This document shows, piece after piece, positions 1 through 8,217 of a stretch of 33,613 nt of DNA. Below the pieces are notes generated by a model. The model was given only the letters and a program-made list of their open reading frames with translations. It did not search any database and had not been told where the DNA came from. The stretch's first letter is position 1. Each line of letters starts with the position of its first letter. The DNA comes from B4-G1 sp964393895 (GTDB lineage Bacteria; Chloroflexota; Anaerolineae; B4-G1): the NCBI GenBank assembly GCA_964393895.1, contig CAYMWP010000035.1, positions 1 through 33,613 on the forward strand. The letters run 5' to 3'. The position numbers and the translations under genes are program-made.

Positions 1-69
1 CATCGGAGGTTCACTTCGGCTATAATGAGGAGAGGAACCCCGGTAAACAAATACCGTCACGCGTTATAA

Positions 70-2865
70 CTAGCCCGGCACGACGACCTCTACCTGCGTA
101 CCCTCGCCGGGGACACTGGAGACGCGCATCTCGCCGCCCAACAGCGAGGCCCGCTCTTTCATCCCGATGAGGCCAAAGCCGCCATCGTCACCGGACGGGT
201 CTGGCAGGTTAGCCGGTAAAAGTCCCGCGCCATCGTCTTGCACCACCAGACGCACCCATTCTTCCTCAAAACTGAGGTGGACACTGACCTTGTGGGCCTG
301 GGCGTGTCGCTGTACGTTGTTCAAGGCCTCCTGAGTAATGCGGAACAAGTTCAATTCTACGTCGGGAGATAGAGCGCGCTCCTCGCCAGAGATGGAGAAA
401 TGTAGGGCCAGGTCATTTTCCTCCCGCTCTTGTATCGCCACAACATAGCTGGCGACCGCTCCAACCAGCGTCACCCCCTCCAGCGTACGCGGGCGCAGTC
501 CCCACACCGAGCGCCGCGCCTCTTGCAGACTGTGGCGAGCCAGGTCGCGGGCGCGTTGCAGCGCCTTGACCGCCTGTTCCGGGCGGCGCCGGGCCAACCG
601 TTCCACGGCCTCCAGTTGGACGATGATGCCGGTCAGCCCTTGAGCCAGCGAGTCGTGAATCTCGCGCGCCATGCGGTTGCGCTCGTCCAGAATAGCCGCC
701 TGGCGGCTGCGCCGGTAGAGGCGGGCGTTCTCCACCGCCAACCCCACTTGTCCGCCGATGGCCGAAAGAAGATCCACTTCGCCGTCGGTGAAGCAGCGGT
801 CGCCCCGGGTGGCCACGCCCAAAGTGCCCACGACGCTCTCTTTGGCGCGCAGCGGCACGGCGGCGAATGAGCGCAGCCCCTCCTCGATGCTGGCCGGCAG
901 CGGCCGGTGAGGGTGCTGCCCCACGTCTTCGATCAGCAAAGGATCGCCGCTCTGGGCCACCCAACCATCCAGCCCGGCGCCCACTTCCTGTTTCGCCACC
1001 TGACGCACAAACCAGGCGGAAAAGCCCCTGTGTGCACGCAGCCGCAGGGTCGTCTCCCCTTCGGCCAGCAGGTAGACCCAGGCAGTATCGGTCTCCATCA
1101 CCTGTACGACGACGTCGAGGGCGTTGTTCAGCACATCGTCCAGCACCAGCGACTGGCTGATCGTCAACGACACCCGGTTGAGCGCCCGCAATGATTGTAC
1201 TTGCTTCCGCAGCTCCTCGTCGGTCAGGCTGAAGAGGGCGGCGTTCTCCAGCGCCATGGCGGCGTGGTTGGCAAAGCTGGAAGCCAGCTCCAATTCGGAA
1301 GAGGTGTACCGGTATGGTTCTGACTTGTAGAGCAGCAGAACGGCCGGCGGCGCGTGTTTGGTGAGCAGCGGGATCGCCAGTACAGAGCGATGCCCCTCCG
1401 CGCGAGCGCGCCGGCGAAAGTCGGGGTATAGATGATCGCTCTCGATATCCGATACCTGTACCGGAGTTCGGCTGCGCAGAGCACGCATGGAGGGCGAGTT
1501 GGGCTCGGACGGCGCGATGCGCAGCCGGTTGACGTATTGATCCGACAACCCGCGACTGGCCCGGATGCGAAACTCTCCGGCCTGCTCGTCCAGAGCCACG
1601 ACCGCGCAACGCTCGACGTTCAACAGCCGCCGAACCTGATCGAGGATGTTGTTGATCACCTCGGTCACGTCCAACGAGGCGACGACCGTCCGGCTGGTCT
1701 CTAGCAAAGTGGCCAGTTCCGCCAGGCGCTCCTCGATGCTCTGAGCCATGCCGGTGAGAGAGCGGGCCAGGTGTCCGATCTGATCCTGCCGCCCGGATAG
1801 CGGGGCGAGGCGCATCCCCTCCTCCAGGCACAACCGACCCTGGCGCCGCCCCACCAGCCGGCTGAATTCTGCCAAACGCTCCAGGGGGCGGATGACTTGG
1901 CGGGAGAGGGCCAGCCAGAATAGCAGGCCGACGACCAAGAATACGACGGTAGCCGCCAGCACGGCCCGGTGAAAAGTGCGCGAGGTGGCAAAGGCGGCCG
2001 CCGTGGGACGGCTGACGATGACGCCCCAACCCACGCTGGGCACGGGGACGTAGCTATACAGGGTTTCCACGCCATCTTTGGAAGGACAGATGAGGTTGCC
2101 TGAATGACCAGAGAGGACGGATTGGATCACGTGCGGCAGAACGGGGGTCATTTCGCTGAGAAGGAAAGAGGTATCGGGGTGCGCGATCACACGACCCGAC
2201 GAATCCACGATCAATACCTGGAACTGCTCTTCGGGCCGATGTTCGCTAGAGATGGCCGCCAGGGTGTCCGACAGGCTTTGCAGGCGGATGTCCGTGGCCA
2301 CGACGCCGAGGAACTCCCCCGCAGGACTGCGGACGGCTACGGCCGTGGTCGCCACGGGCTGCCTCGTCGGCGGGGAGACGAAGCCTTTGGAGACGACCGG
2401 ACGGTCGGTGCGGAGAGCGGCCTGGAAGTAATCGCGAAAGTCCGACTTGAGGCCCAGCATAGAGCCGGGGCCGGTTGGATAGTGGTAGAGCATCACGCCG
2501 CCCGGCCCCAGGCGGGAGATCAGGCTGACGTCTGAGCGGGCGCGGGTCACGTCGGCAAAGAGCTCGACCATGTCCTCTCTGGCGACGGCGATCACGGCCG
2601 GATGCCGGGCCAGTTCGGCTACAGTTCGGAGGGCGTTGTTCAGCGCGGCGTCCGTCTCCAGGGCGATGGCGCGCGCCAGCGCGAGATCGGCGGCTTTGAC
2701 GTCCCGCTCCAACCGCGCTTGAGCAAAAGAATCGAAAACTAGCGCGCCCGCGAGTACGGGAACTACGAGCAGCAGATACAGCGCCAGCAACTGAAGACCA
2801 AGGTCCCGTCGGACGGAGAACTTGACTCTCCCGCTCTCTTCCTGGTTGCCAGTTGCGATCTCCAA
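70..2865 (-). CDS. Membrane sensor histidine kinase (dCache-HAMP-GAF-GAF-HisKA_3-HATPase)
   Basis: This is a 931-residue sensor kinase of the NarL/DesK type. A first membrane helix (about 22-45) and a second (about 300-320) bracket an extracytoplasmic dCache/PAS-like sensor. A HAMP-like linker follows (about 322-380), then two GAF domains (about 395-545 and 560-715). The phosphoacceptor is His737 in REIHDSLAQ, typical of HisKA_3. The ATPase domain shows an N box (EALNNVQRHA, about 847-856), DDGAG (877-881) and GFGLIGMKERA. The start is a TTG just after an in-frame TAG; no upstream ATG or GTG is possible. It begins 18 nt after the pckG stop on the same strand, so co-transcription is likely. 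The cognate LuxR-type response regulator would be expected further left, and positions 3-1 read ATG on the minus strand, but that gene is outside the window. The signal sensed is unknown. Confidence 0.93.
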   Translation of the reverse strand: MEIATGNQEESGRVKFSVRRDLGLQLLALYLLLVVPVLAGALVFDSFAQARLERDVKAADLALARAIALETDAALNNALRTVAELARHPAVIAVAREDMVELFADVTRARSDVSLISRLGPGGVMLYHYPTGPGSMLGLKSDFRDYFQAALRTDRPVVSKGFVSPPTRQPVATTAVAVRSPAGEFLGVVATDIRLQSLSDTLAAISSEHRPEEQFQVLIVDSSGRVIAHPDTSFLLSEMTPVLPHVIQSVLSGHSGNLICPSKDGVETLYSYVPVPSVGWGVIVSRPTAAAFATSRTFHRAVLAATVVFLVVGLLFWLALSRQVIRPLERLAEFSRLVGRRQGRLCLEEGMRLAPLSGRQDQIGHLARSLTGMAQSIEERLAELATLLETSRTVVASLDVTEVINNILDQVRRLLNVERCAVVALDEQAGEFRIRASRGLSDQYVNRLRIAPSEPNSPSMRALRSRTPVQVSDIESDHLYPDFRRRARAEGHRSVLAIPLLTKHAPPAVLLLYKSEPYRYTSSELELASSFANHAAMALENAALFSLTDEELRKQVQSLRALNRVSLTISQSLVLDDVLNNALDVVVQVMETDTAWVYLLAEGETTLRLRAHRGFSAWFVRQVAKQEVGAGLDGWVAQSGDPLLIEDVGQHPHRPLPASIEEGLRSFAAVPLRAKESVVGTLGVATRGDRCFTDGEVDLLSAIGGQVGLAVENARLYRRSRQAAILDERNRMAREIHDSLAQGLTGIIVQLEAVERLARRRPEQAVKALQRARDLARHSLQEARRSVWGLRPRTLEGVTLVGAVASYVVAIQEREENDLALHFSISGEERALSPDVELNLFRITQEALNNVQRHAQAHKVSVHLSFEEEWVRLVVQDDGAGLLPANLPDPSGDDGGFGLIGMKERASLLGGEMRVSSVPGEGTQVEVVVPG

Positions 2866-2883
2866 ATCTCGGATCCGTAAATC

Positions 2884-4839
2884 CTAGTTTGCTTCCTCGA
2901 CGAGTTGCTCGACCGAGACGACCGGGCCGTATTTCGCTTTCAACGCTTCCAGGCCCTTTCTCTGCTCGGCATAGACTTGGAACAACTTGGCTGGGATGTT
3001 CTCTTTTCCGTAAGCCTCTTCCTGTAGGTCAATTCGCGCCAGGATATTGTCCACGTAGAACGCGAACTGTCTGTCGTAGAGCTCTCGCGGGTACTCTTTG
3101 CCGATCCCGGCAAACAACCTGGCGAGGTCATCATATTGGGGGATGAACCCGATGGGTGTCTCAATCGCTTCGACGTCCCCGTGCGCCACCAGTTCGAGCC
3201 AGCCCAACCACACTTTTACGTCCCGCTTCTCACCGAGCAGTCCGTTCCCCTCTCCACCGCGCGCCTCGTGCGCCAGGAAATAGTTCAGCCCGGCCATGAT
3301 GGGTTTGCTCTTTAACTTGTCAGAATTAAAAAAGAGAAATTGCGCGTCCATATAATCGGCCAGCGGGCCGGGGATGAACGGCTCGTTGGCCCAGGGCTGC
3401 CGCCGGACGCCCTTGGCTCCCACCTCCGTCGCCGTCGCCGCCGAAAGCACCGAGGCCCCGATGACGACGCCCTGGTCGGGATTCTTGGCGACCCAGACCG
3501 GGGGCATGGTGTCGCTATCCCGTCCGCTGTAGGTGATGACCTTGATCTCAACCCCGCGCGGGTCCTCGGCCGCGGCCTCGTTATAGTTGCCGATGAACGT
3601 GTTGTCCACCGTGCAGCGGGCGTTGGGGTTAGAGAGTGGAATGGGATTGCCGTTTTCGTCCGTCTTGCCCTCCCACCATTCACCCTGAAAGTTGAAGCCT
3701 CGCTTGGGATGTTCCTCGCCGTTACCGACCCAGTGCGGCACATCGTTCTCGTCAATCAACACGTTCGTCCAGATCACCTCCGCCCCTTCTTCTCGCAGGG
3801 CTTTCATCAGGTACGGGTCGTCCTTACGGTTCACGTCTCGGACGATGCCAAAGATGCCCTTTTCTGGATTGATGGCCCGCAGCGTTCCATCCTGGGCGAT
3901 CCACAACTGCGCCAGGTCGTCGCCGACAAAGTCCGTGCCGGTCATGGCCGTCGTGGTCTTGCCACAACCGGAGGGCGCAGCTCCGGCAAAGTAGGTCGTC
4001 CTCCCGTCTCCCGCCAGACCCGTGATGAACATGTGCTCCGAGAGTTTGTCTTCCTTTTGATAATAGGTCGCCAGGTCAACTGCAAAGCGGTGGTTCCCTT
4101 TCTTCAGCAGCAGCGTGTTGCCGGCGTAGGTGCAGAACATGGAGAACGTCGTCAGCCAACTCCGGTCCATAAAGACCCGGGCATTCGGCAGATCCTCTGG
4201 CCGATTTGGCCCTTCGCTGTGGACGTTGTTCAAGAACAATCCCACGCGTTCAACCTCGGCGTCAAATTGATCGTAGACGTGCCGATATAGGATGTTGGCC
4301 GAGTGCATCACGTAGGTGGACGTGGTGATCTCCAGCGCGGGAATCGCGGCTTTGGCGCCGATCGGCCCCCGGCTGAAGAAACCCACGAGCAACGTCATCC
4401 CCCGGGCAATACCCGTCATGTAGGTTTTGATATAGTCGTATGCCTCGTCCCGAAGGATACTCTTGGCCAATACACTGGTTTTCTCGCCCTCGTTCACGAT
4501 ATAGTACGTTCGATCAATGATCCGCGCCTGTTCCTGGGCCAGGTCGAAGTGAATCGTGTGGTCTTTCATCGCCAGGGGGCGCTCTTCGCCTTTTTCAACA
4601 CTCATCTCCCTGACCCGTCGAACGTCCTCCTCCGACCCGGTGTTCACAAAGACCGCGTCGGGATCCATCATCGAGATCGAGTTCGCAATTTTCAAAAGCG
4701 CCTCTTGGTTGGCAATCTGGCCCAGTTTTGCGACGGTCTCCTGGTCACAGCGGGTCTCGAACAAGGCCCTTGCTTCGTCCAGGGTATTGATCCCGCCGAT
4801 TGCGGCCAGGATATCCGTGCCCTTTTTTAATTCCAACAT
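2884..4839 (-). CDS. pckG: Phosphoenolpyruvate carboxykinase (GTP)
   Basis: This enzyme converts oxaloacetate + GTP to PEP + GDP + CO2, the entry step of gluconeogenesis from C4 acids. At 651 residues it is full length for the GTP-dependent family. The P-loop/kinase-1 segment is visible at about 285-300 (GAAPSGCGKTTTAM, with the family's reactive Cys at 292). It is followed by GTDFVGDDLAQ (301-311) and GIFGIVRDVN (328-337), with the guanine-pocket region in the C-terminal half. The ATG at 4839 has a strong Shine-Dalgarno (AAGGAGGA). It lies 36 nt after the toxin gene and 18 nt before the histidine kinase. I saw no convincing -10 immediately upstream, so it may be read from promoters upstream of the toxin-antitoxin pair or of larA. 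Confidence 0.97.
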   Translation of the reverse strand: MLELKKGTDILAAIGGINTLDEARALFETRCDQETVAKLGQIANQEALLKIANSISMMDPDAVFVNTGSEEDVRRVREMSVEKGEERPLAMKDHTIHFDLAQEQARIIDRTYYIVNEGEKTSVLAKSILRDEAYDYIKTYMTGIARGMTLLVGFFSRGPIGAKAAIPALEITTSTYVMHSANILYRHVYDQFDAEVERVGLFLNNVHSEGPNRPEDLPNARVFMDRSWLTTFSMFCTYAGNTLLLKKGNHRFAVDLATYYQKEDKLSEHMFITGLAGDGRTTYFAGAAPSGCGKTTTAMTGTDFVGDDLAQLWIAQDGTLRAINPEKGIFGIVRDVNRKDDPYLMKALREEGAEVIWTNVLIDENDVPHWVGNGEEHPKRGFNFQGEWWEGKTDENGNPIPLSNPNARCTVDNTFIGNYNEAAAEDPRGVEIKVITYSGRDSDTMPPVWVAKNPDQGVVIGASVLSAATATEVGAKGVRRQPWANEPFIPGPLADYMDAQFLFFNSDKLKSKPIMAGLNYFLAHEARGGEGNGLLGEKRDVKVWLGWLELVAHGDVEAIETPIGFIPQYDDLARLFAGIGKEYPRELYDRQFAFYVDNILARIDLQEEAYGKENIPAKLFQVYAEQRKGLEALKAKYGPVVSVEQLVEEAN

Positions 4840-4875
4840 GCTGTCCTCCTTGTCAACGATTTGATAGCAAATGCT

Positions 4876-5295
4876 TTACTGCCCCCGAGGAAGCTGGACA
4901 AACCCCACGACGGAGAAATGGTGATCGAAAGCGAATGCCTCCGAGAGTTCCCGTTGCTGCATCAGGGCGAAACTAACCGCGTCGGTGTAGCTGAAATCCT
5001 GGTCGTCGTAGCGGCGCAGGACGTCGCGCGCCTGGACCTCCAACTCCCGGCTAGACCAGATGCACTGAACGGAAGATGACCGTTCGATGATGTTCAAAAA
5101 GGATGTGGCCTTGTGATGCCCCAGTTTCCAGAGCAGATTGGTGTACGTTTCGGAAACGATGAGATTGGAAATCAGAAGCCGTCTCTTCCGAGTTAGAGCG
5201 TCGCTGTAGAACGCTTTGGCTGCAAGGTGGTATTTGTCTCTGGGGTTGATAATCGCAATCCAGGCCGAAGTATCCACAAATATTGGTTTACTCAT
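4876..5295 (-). CDS. PIN-domain toxin (VapC-like ribonuclease)
   Basis: A 139-residue PIN-domain protein, the usual size of VapC toxins, which cleave RNA with Mg2+/Mn2+. The acidic quartet is visible: Asp8 (FVDTSAW), Glu49 (VSETYT), Asp105 (SYTDAVSF) and Asp124 (FAFDHHF). Its ATG lies inside the last codons of the upstream antitoxin gene (8-nt overlap, ATGAGTAA) with no good Shine-Dalgarno, which suggests translational coupling. All catalytic acids are kept, so it looks active. It sits between the glcD and pckG genes, an odd place for a toxin. The RNA target cannot be read from sequence. Confidence 0.9.
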   Translation of the reverse strand: MSKPIFVDTSAWIAIINPRDKYHLAAKAFYSDALTRKRRLLISNLIVSETYTNLLWKLGHHKATSFLNIIERSSSVQCIWSSRELEVQARDVLRRYDDQDFSYTDAVSFALMQQRELSEAFAFDHHFSVVGFVQLPRGQ

Positions 5296-5548
5296 TTTGG
5301 AGTTCTTCTACCAGATAGCGATCGTGATTGACAGACCAATCCGTTGGAAGATCGGCGTCATCCCCTGCCAGCCCGATGAGTTGCCAGGCGGGGTCCTCCT
5401 CCGCAGGGATGATCTCTCGCGCCAGCGATTCCAACCCGCGCCGCAACACCTCTGCCTGCGAAACACTCAACTTTTCCACCAATTGGCTCAAGAGATTGAG
5501 ATGTCTCCGGCCTAAATAGACCTGTACCGGTTTCTTCAACACGGTCAT
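5288..5548 (-). CDS. Ribbon-helix-helix (CopG-like) antitoxin
   Basis: An 86-residue protein. The N-terminal ~45 residues fit a ribbon-helix-helix DNA-binding fold: a short basic strand (KKPVQVYLGRRHLNLL) followed by two helices (LVEKLSVSQAEVLRRGLESLA). The acidic, tryptophan-containing C-terminal half (PAEEDPAWQLIG, LPTDWSVNHDRY) would wrap the toxin. It precedes and overlaps the PIN toxin by 8 nt, the standard antitoxin-first order. AGGGGTG is a usable Shine-Dalgarno before the ATG at 5548. A promoter and an inverted repeat lie directly upstream, consistent with autoregulation. Confidence 0.85.
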   Translation of the reverse strand: MTVLKKPVQVYLGRRHLNLLSQLVEKLSVSQAEVLRRGLESLAREIIPAEEDPAWQLIGLAGDDADLPTDWSVNHDRYLVEELQNE

Positions 5549-5576
5549 TGCTCACCCCTTTACATTTAACAGGATG

Positions 5577-5594
5577 AATGCAACACAATGCATT
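5577..5594 (-). promoter_or_regulatory. Candidate toxin-antitoxin operator (inverted repeat)
   Basis: AATGCA-N6-TGCATT is a perfect 6-bp inverted repeat lying 1-2 nt downstream of the -10 box of the toxin-antitoxin promoter. This is where an RHH antitoxin or toxin-antitoxin complex would bind to block transcription. The site is seen directly; its binding by this antitoxin is inferred. Confidence 0.55.
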
Positions 5595-5595
5595 A

Positions 5596-5624
5596 ACTAT
5601 ACTACATTCAAATTCACCTGTCAA
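5596..5624 (-). promoter_or_regulatory. Sigma70-type promoter for the toxin-antitoxin pair
   Basis: On the minus strand TTGACA (5624-5619), a 17-nt spacer and TATAGT (5601-5596) make a near-consensus promoter. The -35 box abuts the glcD stop codon. It gives the antitoxin-toxin pair, and possibly pckG and the kinase behind it, transcription independent of larA-glcFD. Confidence 0.75.
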
Positions 5625-5625
5625 A

Positions 5626-7008
5626 TCAAGGCTCCGGCAGCATCTTGCCTGGATTGAGGATGTTGTTCGGATCCCAGGCCTGCTTGATGCGCTTTTGCAT
5701 CTCGACGGCCACCGGCCCCAGCGCCATCTCCAGATAGGGGAGCTTGAGCACGCCTACTCCATGCTCGCCGGAGAGAGAGCCGCCTACCTCGACCGCTGCG
5801 CGGAACAGATCGCCTACCGCCCCTTTCACCCGCTTGAACTCCTCTTCGTCGCGCTTGTCGAAGAGGATGTTGGGATGCAGATTGCCGTCGCCAGCGTGAC
5901 CAAAGATGACGATGGGCAGATCCCACTTGGTCGAAATCTCCTTGATCCTGACAATCATTTCCGGGACGGCGCTGTGCGGCACGGTGACGTCCTCGCCCAG
6001 TTTGTTGGGTCGGATGCGCCCCAGCGAACCGGATATGGCTTTGCGCGCTCTCCACATCTCTGTGCTTTCCTGTGGCGTGTCAGCTACGCGCACTTCGCTG
6101 GCTCCGTTCTGGCGACAGATCTCGGCGGCGGTTTCGATGCCGCTCGCCGCGTCCGCAGCGTCGCCGTCGGTCTGCATGAGCAGGATCGCCTCGACGTCGA
6201 GGGGCAACCCAATGTGGAGATACTCCTCGACGCTCTTGATGGCCGTCTCGTCCATGATCTCCACCAGGGAGGGATTGGCGCCGCTGGCCAGCACACCGTT
6301 GATGGCTCGGCCGGCATCGGTCAATTTAGGAAAGATCGCCTGGGCCGTGCGTTCAGTCTCCGGCGCAGCGATGAACCTGACCGTCACCTCGGTGATGACG
6401 GCCAGCGTGCCCTCGGAGCCGACCAACAAGTGCACCAGATCGTAGCCGGTGACGTTCTTGGTCGCCTTGCCGCCCACCCGCATGATCCGCCCGTCGGCCA
6501 ACACCACTTCTAGCGCCATGACGTAATGGCCGGTGATGCCATACTTGAGACAGTGCGCGCCGCCCGCGTTACAGGCGACGTTGCCGCCAAGCGTGGAGTA
6601 GTGATCGCTGGTAGGGTCTGGTGGATAAAAGTAACCCGCTCGGGCCACGGCGTCCGCCAACTCCGACGTGATGATCCCTGCCTCGGCCGTAGCCATCATG
6701 TTGTCGAGATCGAGGTCCAGCAGGCGATCCATACGGGTCAGCGAGAGAACCATGCCCCCGCCGAAAGGAATGGATCCCGCTGATAGACCGGTTCCCATCC
6801 CGCGAGTCACCACAGGAATCACCTCTCGATTGGCCATCTTGAGAATCTCCGAGACCTCTGCGGTGTTGGCCGGCAACACGACCAGGTTGGGCCTGGCAGA
6901 GGTGAACGTAGCGTCGTACGAATACGCCACCAGATCCTCCGGCGAGGTCAGCACGTGCCGCTCGCCGACAATGGATTTCAGCTCATCAATGATCTTTGGG
7001 TCAAACAT
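5626..7008 (-). CDS. glcD: FAD-linked glycolate/D-lactate oxidase subunit GlcD
   Basis: A 460-residue FAD-dependent 2-hydroxyacid dehydrogenase of the GlcD/DLD family, which oxidises glycolate or D-lactate to the 2-oxoacid. The PCMH-type FAD domain spans about 40-215 (TRGMGTGLSAGS near 68, DPTSDHYSTLGGNVACNAGG at 131-150). The FAD-oxidase C-terminal domain carries HAGDGNLHPN (371-380) and GEHGVG (414-419), ending in the family's NNILNPGK. The ATG at 7008 has AAGGAGG upstream and overlaps the glcF stop by 8 nt (ATGTTTGA). The open frame extends 46 codons further upstream, but that part only shadows glcF. Beside larA, D-lactate is at least as likely a substrate as glycolate. Confidence 0.93.
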   Translation of the reverse strand: MFDPKIIDELKSIVGERHVLTSPEDLVAYSYDATFTSARPNLVVLPANTAEVSEILKMANREVIPVVTRGMGTGLSAGSIPFGGGMVLSLTRMDRLLDLDLDNMMATAEAGIITSELADAVARAGYFYPPDPTSDHYSTLGGNVACNAGGAHCLKYGITGHYVMALEVVLADGRIMRVGGKATKNVTGYDLVHLLVGSEGTLAVITEVTVRFIAAPETERTAQAIFPKLTDAGRAINGVLASGANPSLVEIMDETAIKSVEEYLHIGLPLDVEAILLMQTDGDAADAASGIETAAEICRQNGASEVRVADTPQESTEMWRARKAISGSLGRIRPNKLGEDVTVPHSAVPEMIVRIKEISTKWDLPIVIFGHAGDGNLHPNILFDKRDEEEFKRVKGAVGDLFRAAVEVGGSLSGEHGVGVLKLPYLEMALGPVAVEMQKRIKQAWDPNNILNPGKMLPEP

Positions 7009-8203
7009 CGTCGCCTCCTTCAAGTTGCCCCGCCACCACCTCGGCCAGGTCCAGCGTGCGGATGCGAATCTTCTCGCGCTGGGCAGCCCCGAGCAGGGTG
7101 CGCTTGCACTGCTGGCACGAAACGATGATGTGCTGAGCCTCTGCATCCTGGGCCTGTTTCAATCTCCGTCGGGGAAGCGCCTGGACCAACTCCCGATCGT
7201 AGGTCTCCAGGTTGCCGCCGCCCCCGCAGCACAGCGAGTTCTCGTGATGGTCGGCCATCTCCACCAACTCCAGTTCCGGGATGGCGCGCAGCACCTGGCG
7301 CGGCGCCTCGTAGACGCCGCTCTTGCGACCCAGGTCGCACGAATCGTGATAAGTCACGGTGACCGGCCAGGGCTTGAAGCGCAGCCGGCCCGTGCGGGCC
7401 AGCTCGGCCAGCATCTCGGTCTCGTGGAGAATCTCAAGCCCGTCCGCAGATCCGTCGTCGAGCAACTCTGGATAGACGTGCTTCCACATGTGGTAGCAGG
7501 ATGGACAGGCCATCACGACCTTTGTCGCGCCGGTGGCCCTCACCGCCTCGACGTTGTGCCGCGCCATCTCCAGAGCGCGCTCGCTCTCTCCGTTGAGGAA
7601 AAGGGGATAGCCGCAGCAGCGCTCGTCGCCGCCTATGAGAGCGTAATTCACGCCCGCCTTTTCAAAGGTCTCGACCAATGACTGGGGAATACGATAGCTG
7701 GCTGGGAAGAGTGACGATACGCAGCCCACAAAGTAGGCCACCTCTGCCTGCCCGCCGTGGTCGAAGCCGACGGGCGTTGACTTCATATTGCCAGTCCAAC
7801 CCAACCGTTGTTCGTTATCCTCGTCAGAGATATTGCCCGCAGCGACGATGGTCTCGCTCAATCGCTGCAGAGAGTCGGGCATCAGGCCGCTGTGGGCCAG
7901 GTCAGCGCGGACCCGGTTCAGGATCACGTCCAACTCGACTCCGCTGGGACAGACTTCCCGGCAGGCCTCGCACATCAAACAGGTGTAGAACTTGCCAGCA
8001 TAGACATCGCCGACTTTCAGAGTATCCTCGCCGACGGCGCGATAGAGGGCCACCTTGCCGCGCGGAGATAGCGTCTCAATGCGCGTCTCGCGATAGACCG
8101 GGCAGACCGACAGACATTCTCCACAGCGGATGCACTTGAGATACAACTCTTCGGCGAGGGCGCCGATGTTCAACGTAAAGGTTTCGATTTTGTTCGTCGT
8201 CAT
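7001..8203 (-). CDS. glcF: Glycolate/D-lactate oxidase iron-sulfur subunit GlcF
   Basis: A 400-residue electron-transfer subunit. Two ferredoxin-type 4Fe-4S sites are near the N-terminus (Cys24/27/30/34 and Cys75/78/81/85), each CxxCxxCxxxCP. Two CCG domains follow (CCGYP at 196-200, CCGGGG at 325-330), the heterodisulfide-reductase-like cluster or quinone-side modules of GlcF. It passes electrons from GlcD towards the quinone pool. GGAGG lies 5 nt before the ATG. It starts 14 nt after larA and overlaps glcD by 8 nt, so larA-glcF-glcD form one operon. Confidence 0.93.
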   Translation of the reverse strand: MTTNKIETFTLNIGALAEELYLKCIRCGECLSVCPVYRETRIETLSPRGKVALYRAVGEDTLKVGDVYAGKFYTCLMCEACREVCPSGVELDVILNRVRADLAHSGLMPDSLQRLSETIVAAGNISDEDNEQRLGWTGNMKSTPVGFDHGGQAEVAYFVGCVSSLFPASYRIPQSLVETFEKAGVNYALIGGDERCCGYPLFLNGESERALEMARHNVEAVRATGATKVVMACPSCYHMWKHVYPELLDDGSADGLEILHETEMLAELARTGRLRFKPWPVTVTYHDSCDLGRKSGVYEAPRQVLRAIPELELVEMADHHENSLCCGGGGNLETYDRELVQALPRRRLKQAQDAEAQHIIVSCQQCKRTLLGAAQREKIRIRTLDLAEVVAGQLEGGDDV

Positions 8204-8217
8204 TCAATCCTCCAGAT

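Noticed and set aside
21..26. TATAAT on the plus strand at the left edge
   Set aside because: The -35 would lie outside the window, and the adjacent genes run on the minus strand, so it cannot be judged.
413..2029. 538-codon minus-strand frame inside the histidine kinase
   Set aside because: Arg/Gly/Ala-rich shadow of the real kinase frame, with no domain; GC-rich codons keep alternative frames open.
3340..4290. 316-codon plus-strand frame opposite pckG
   Set aside because: Antisense shadow of a highly conserved enzyme; no start signals or family features.
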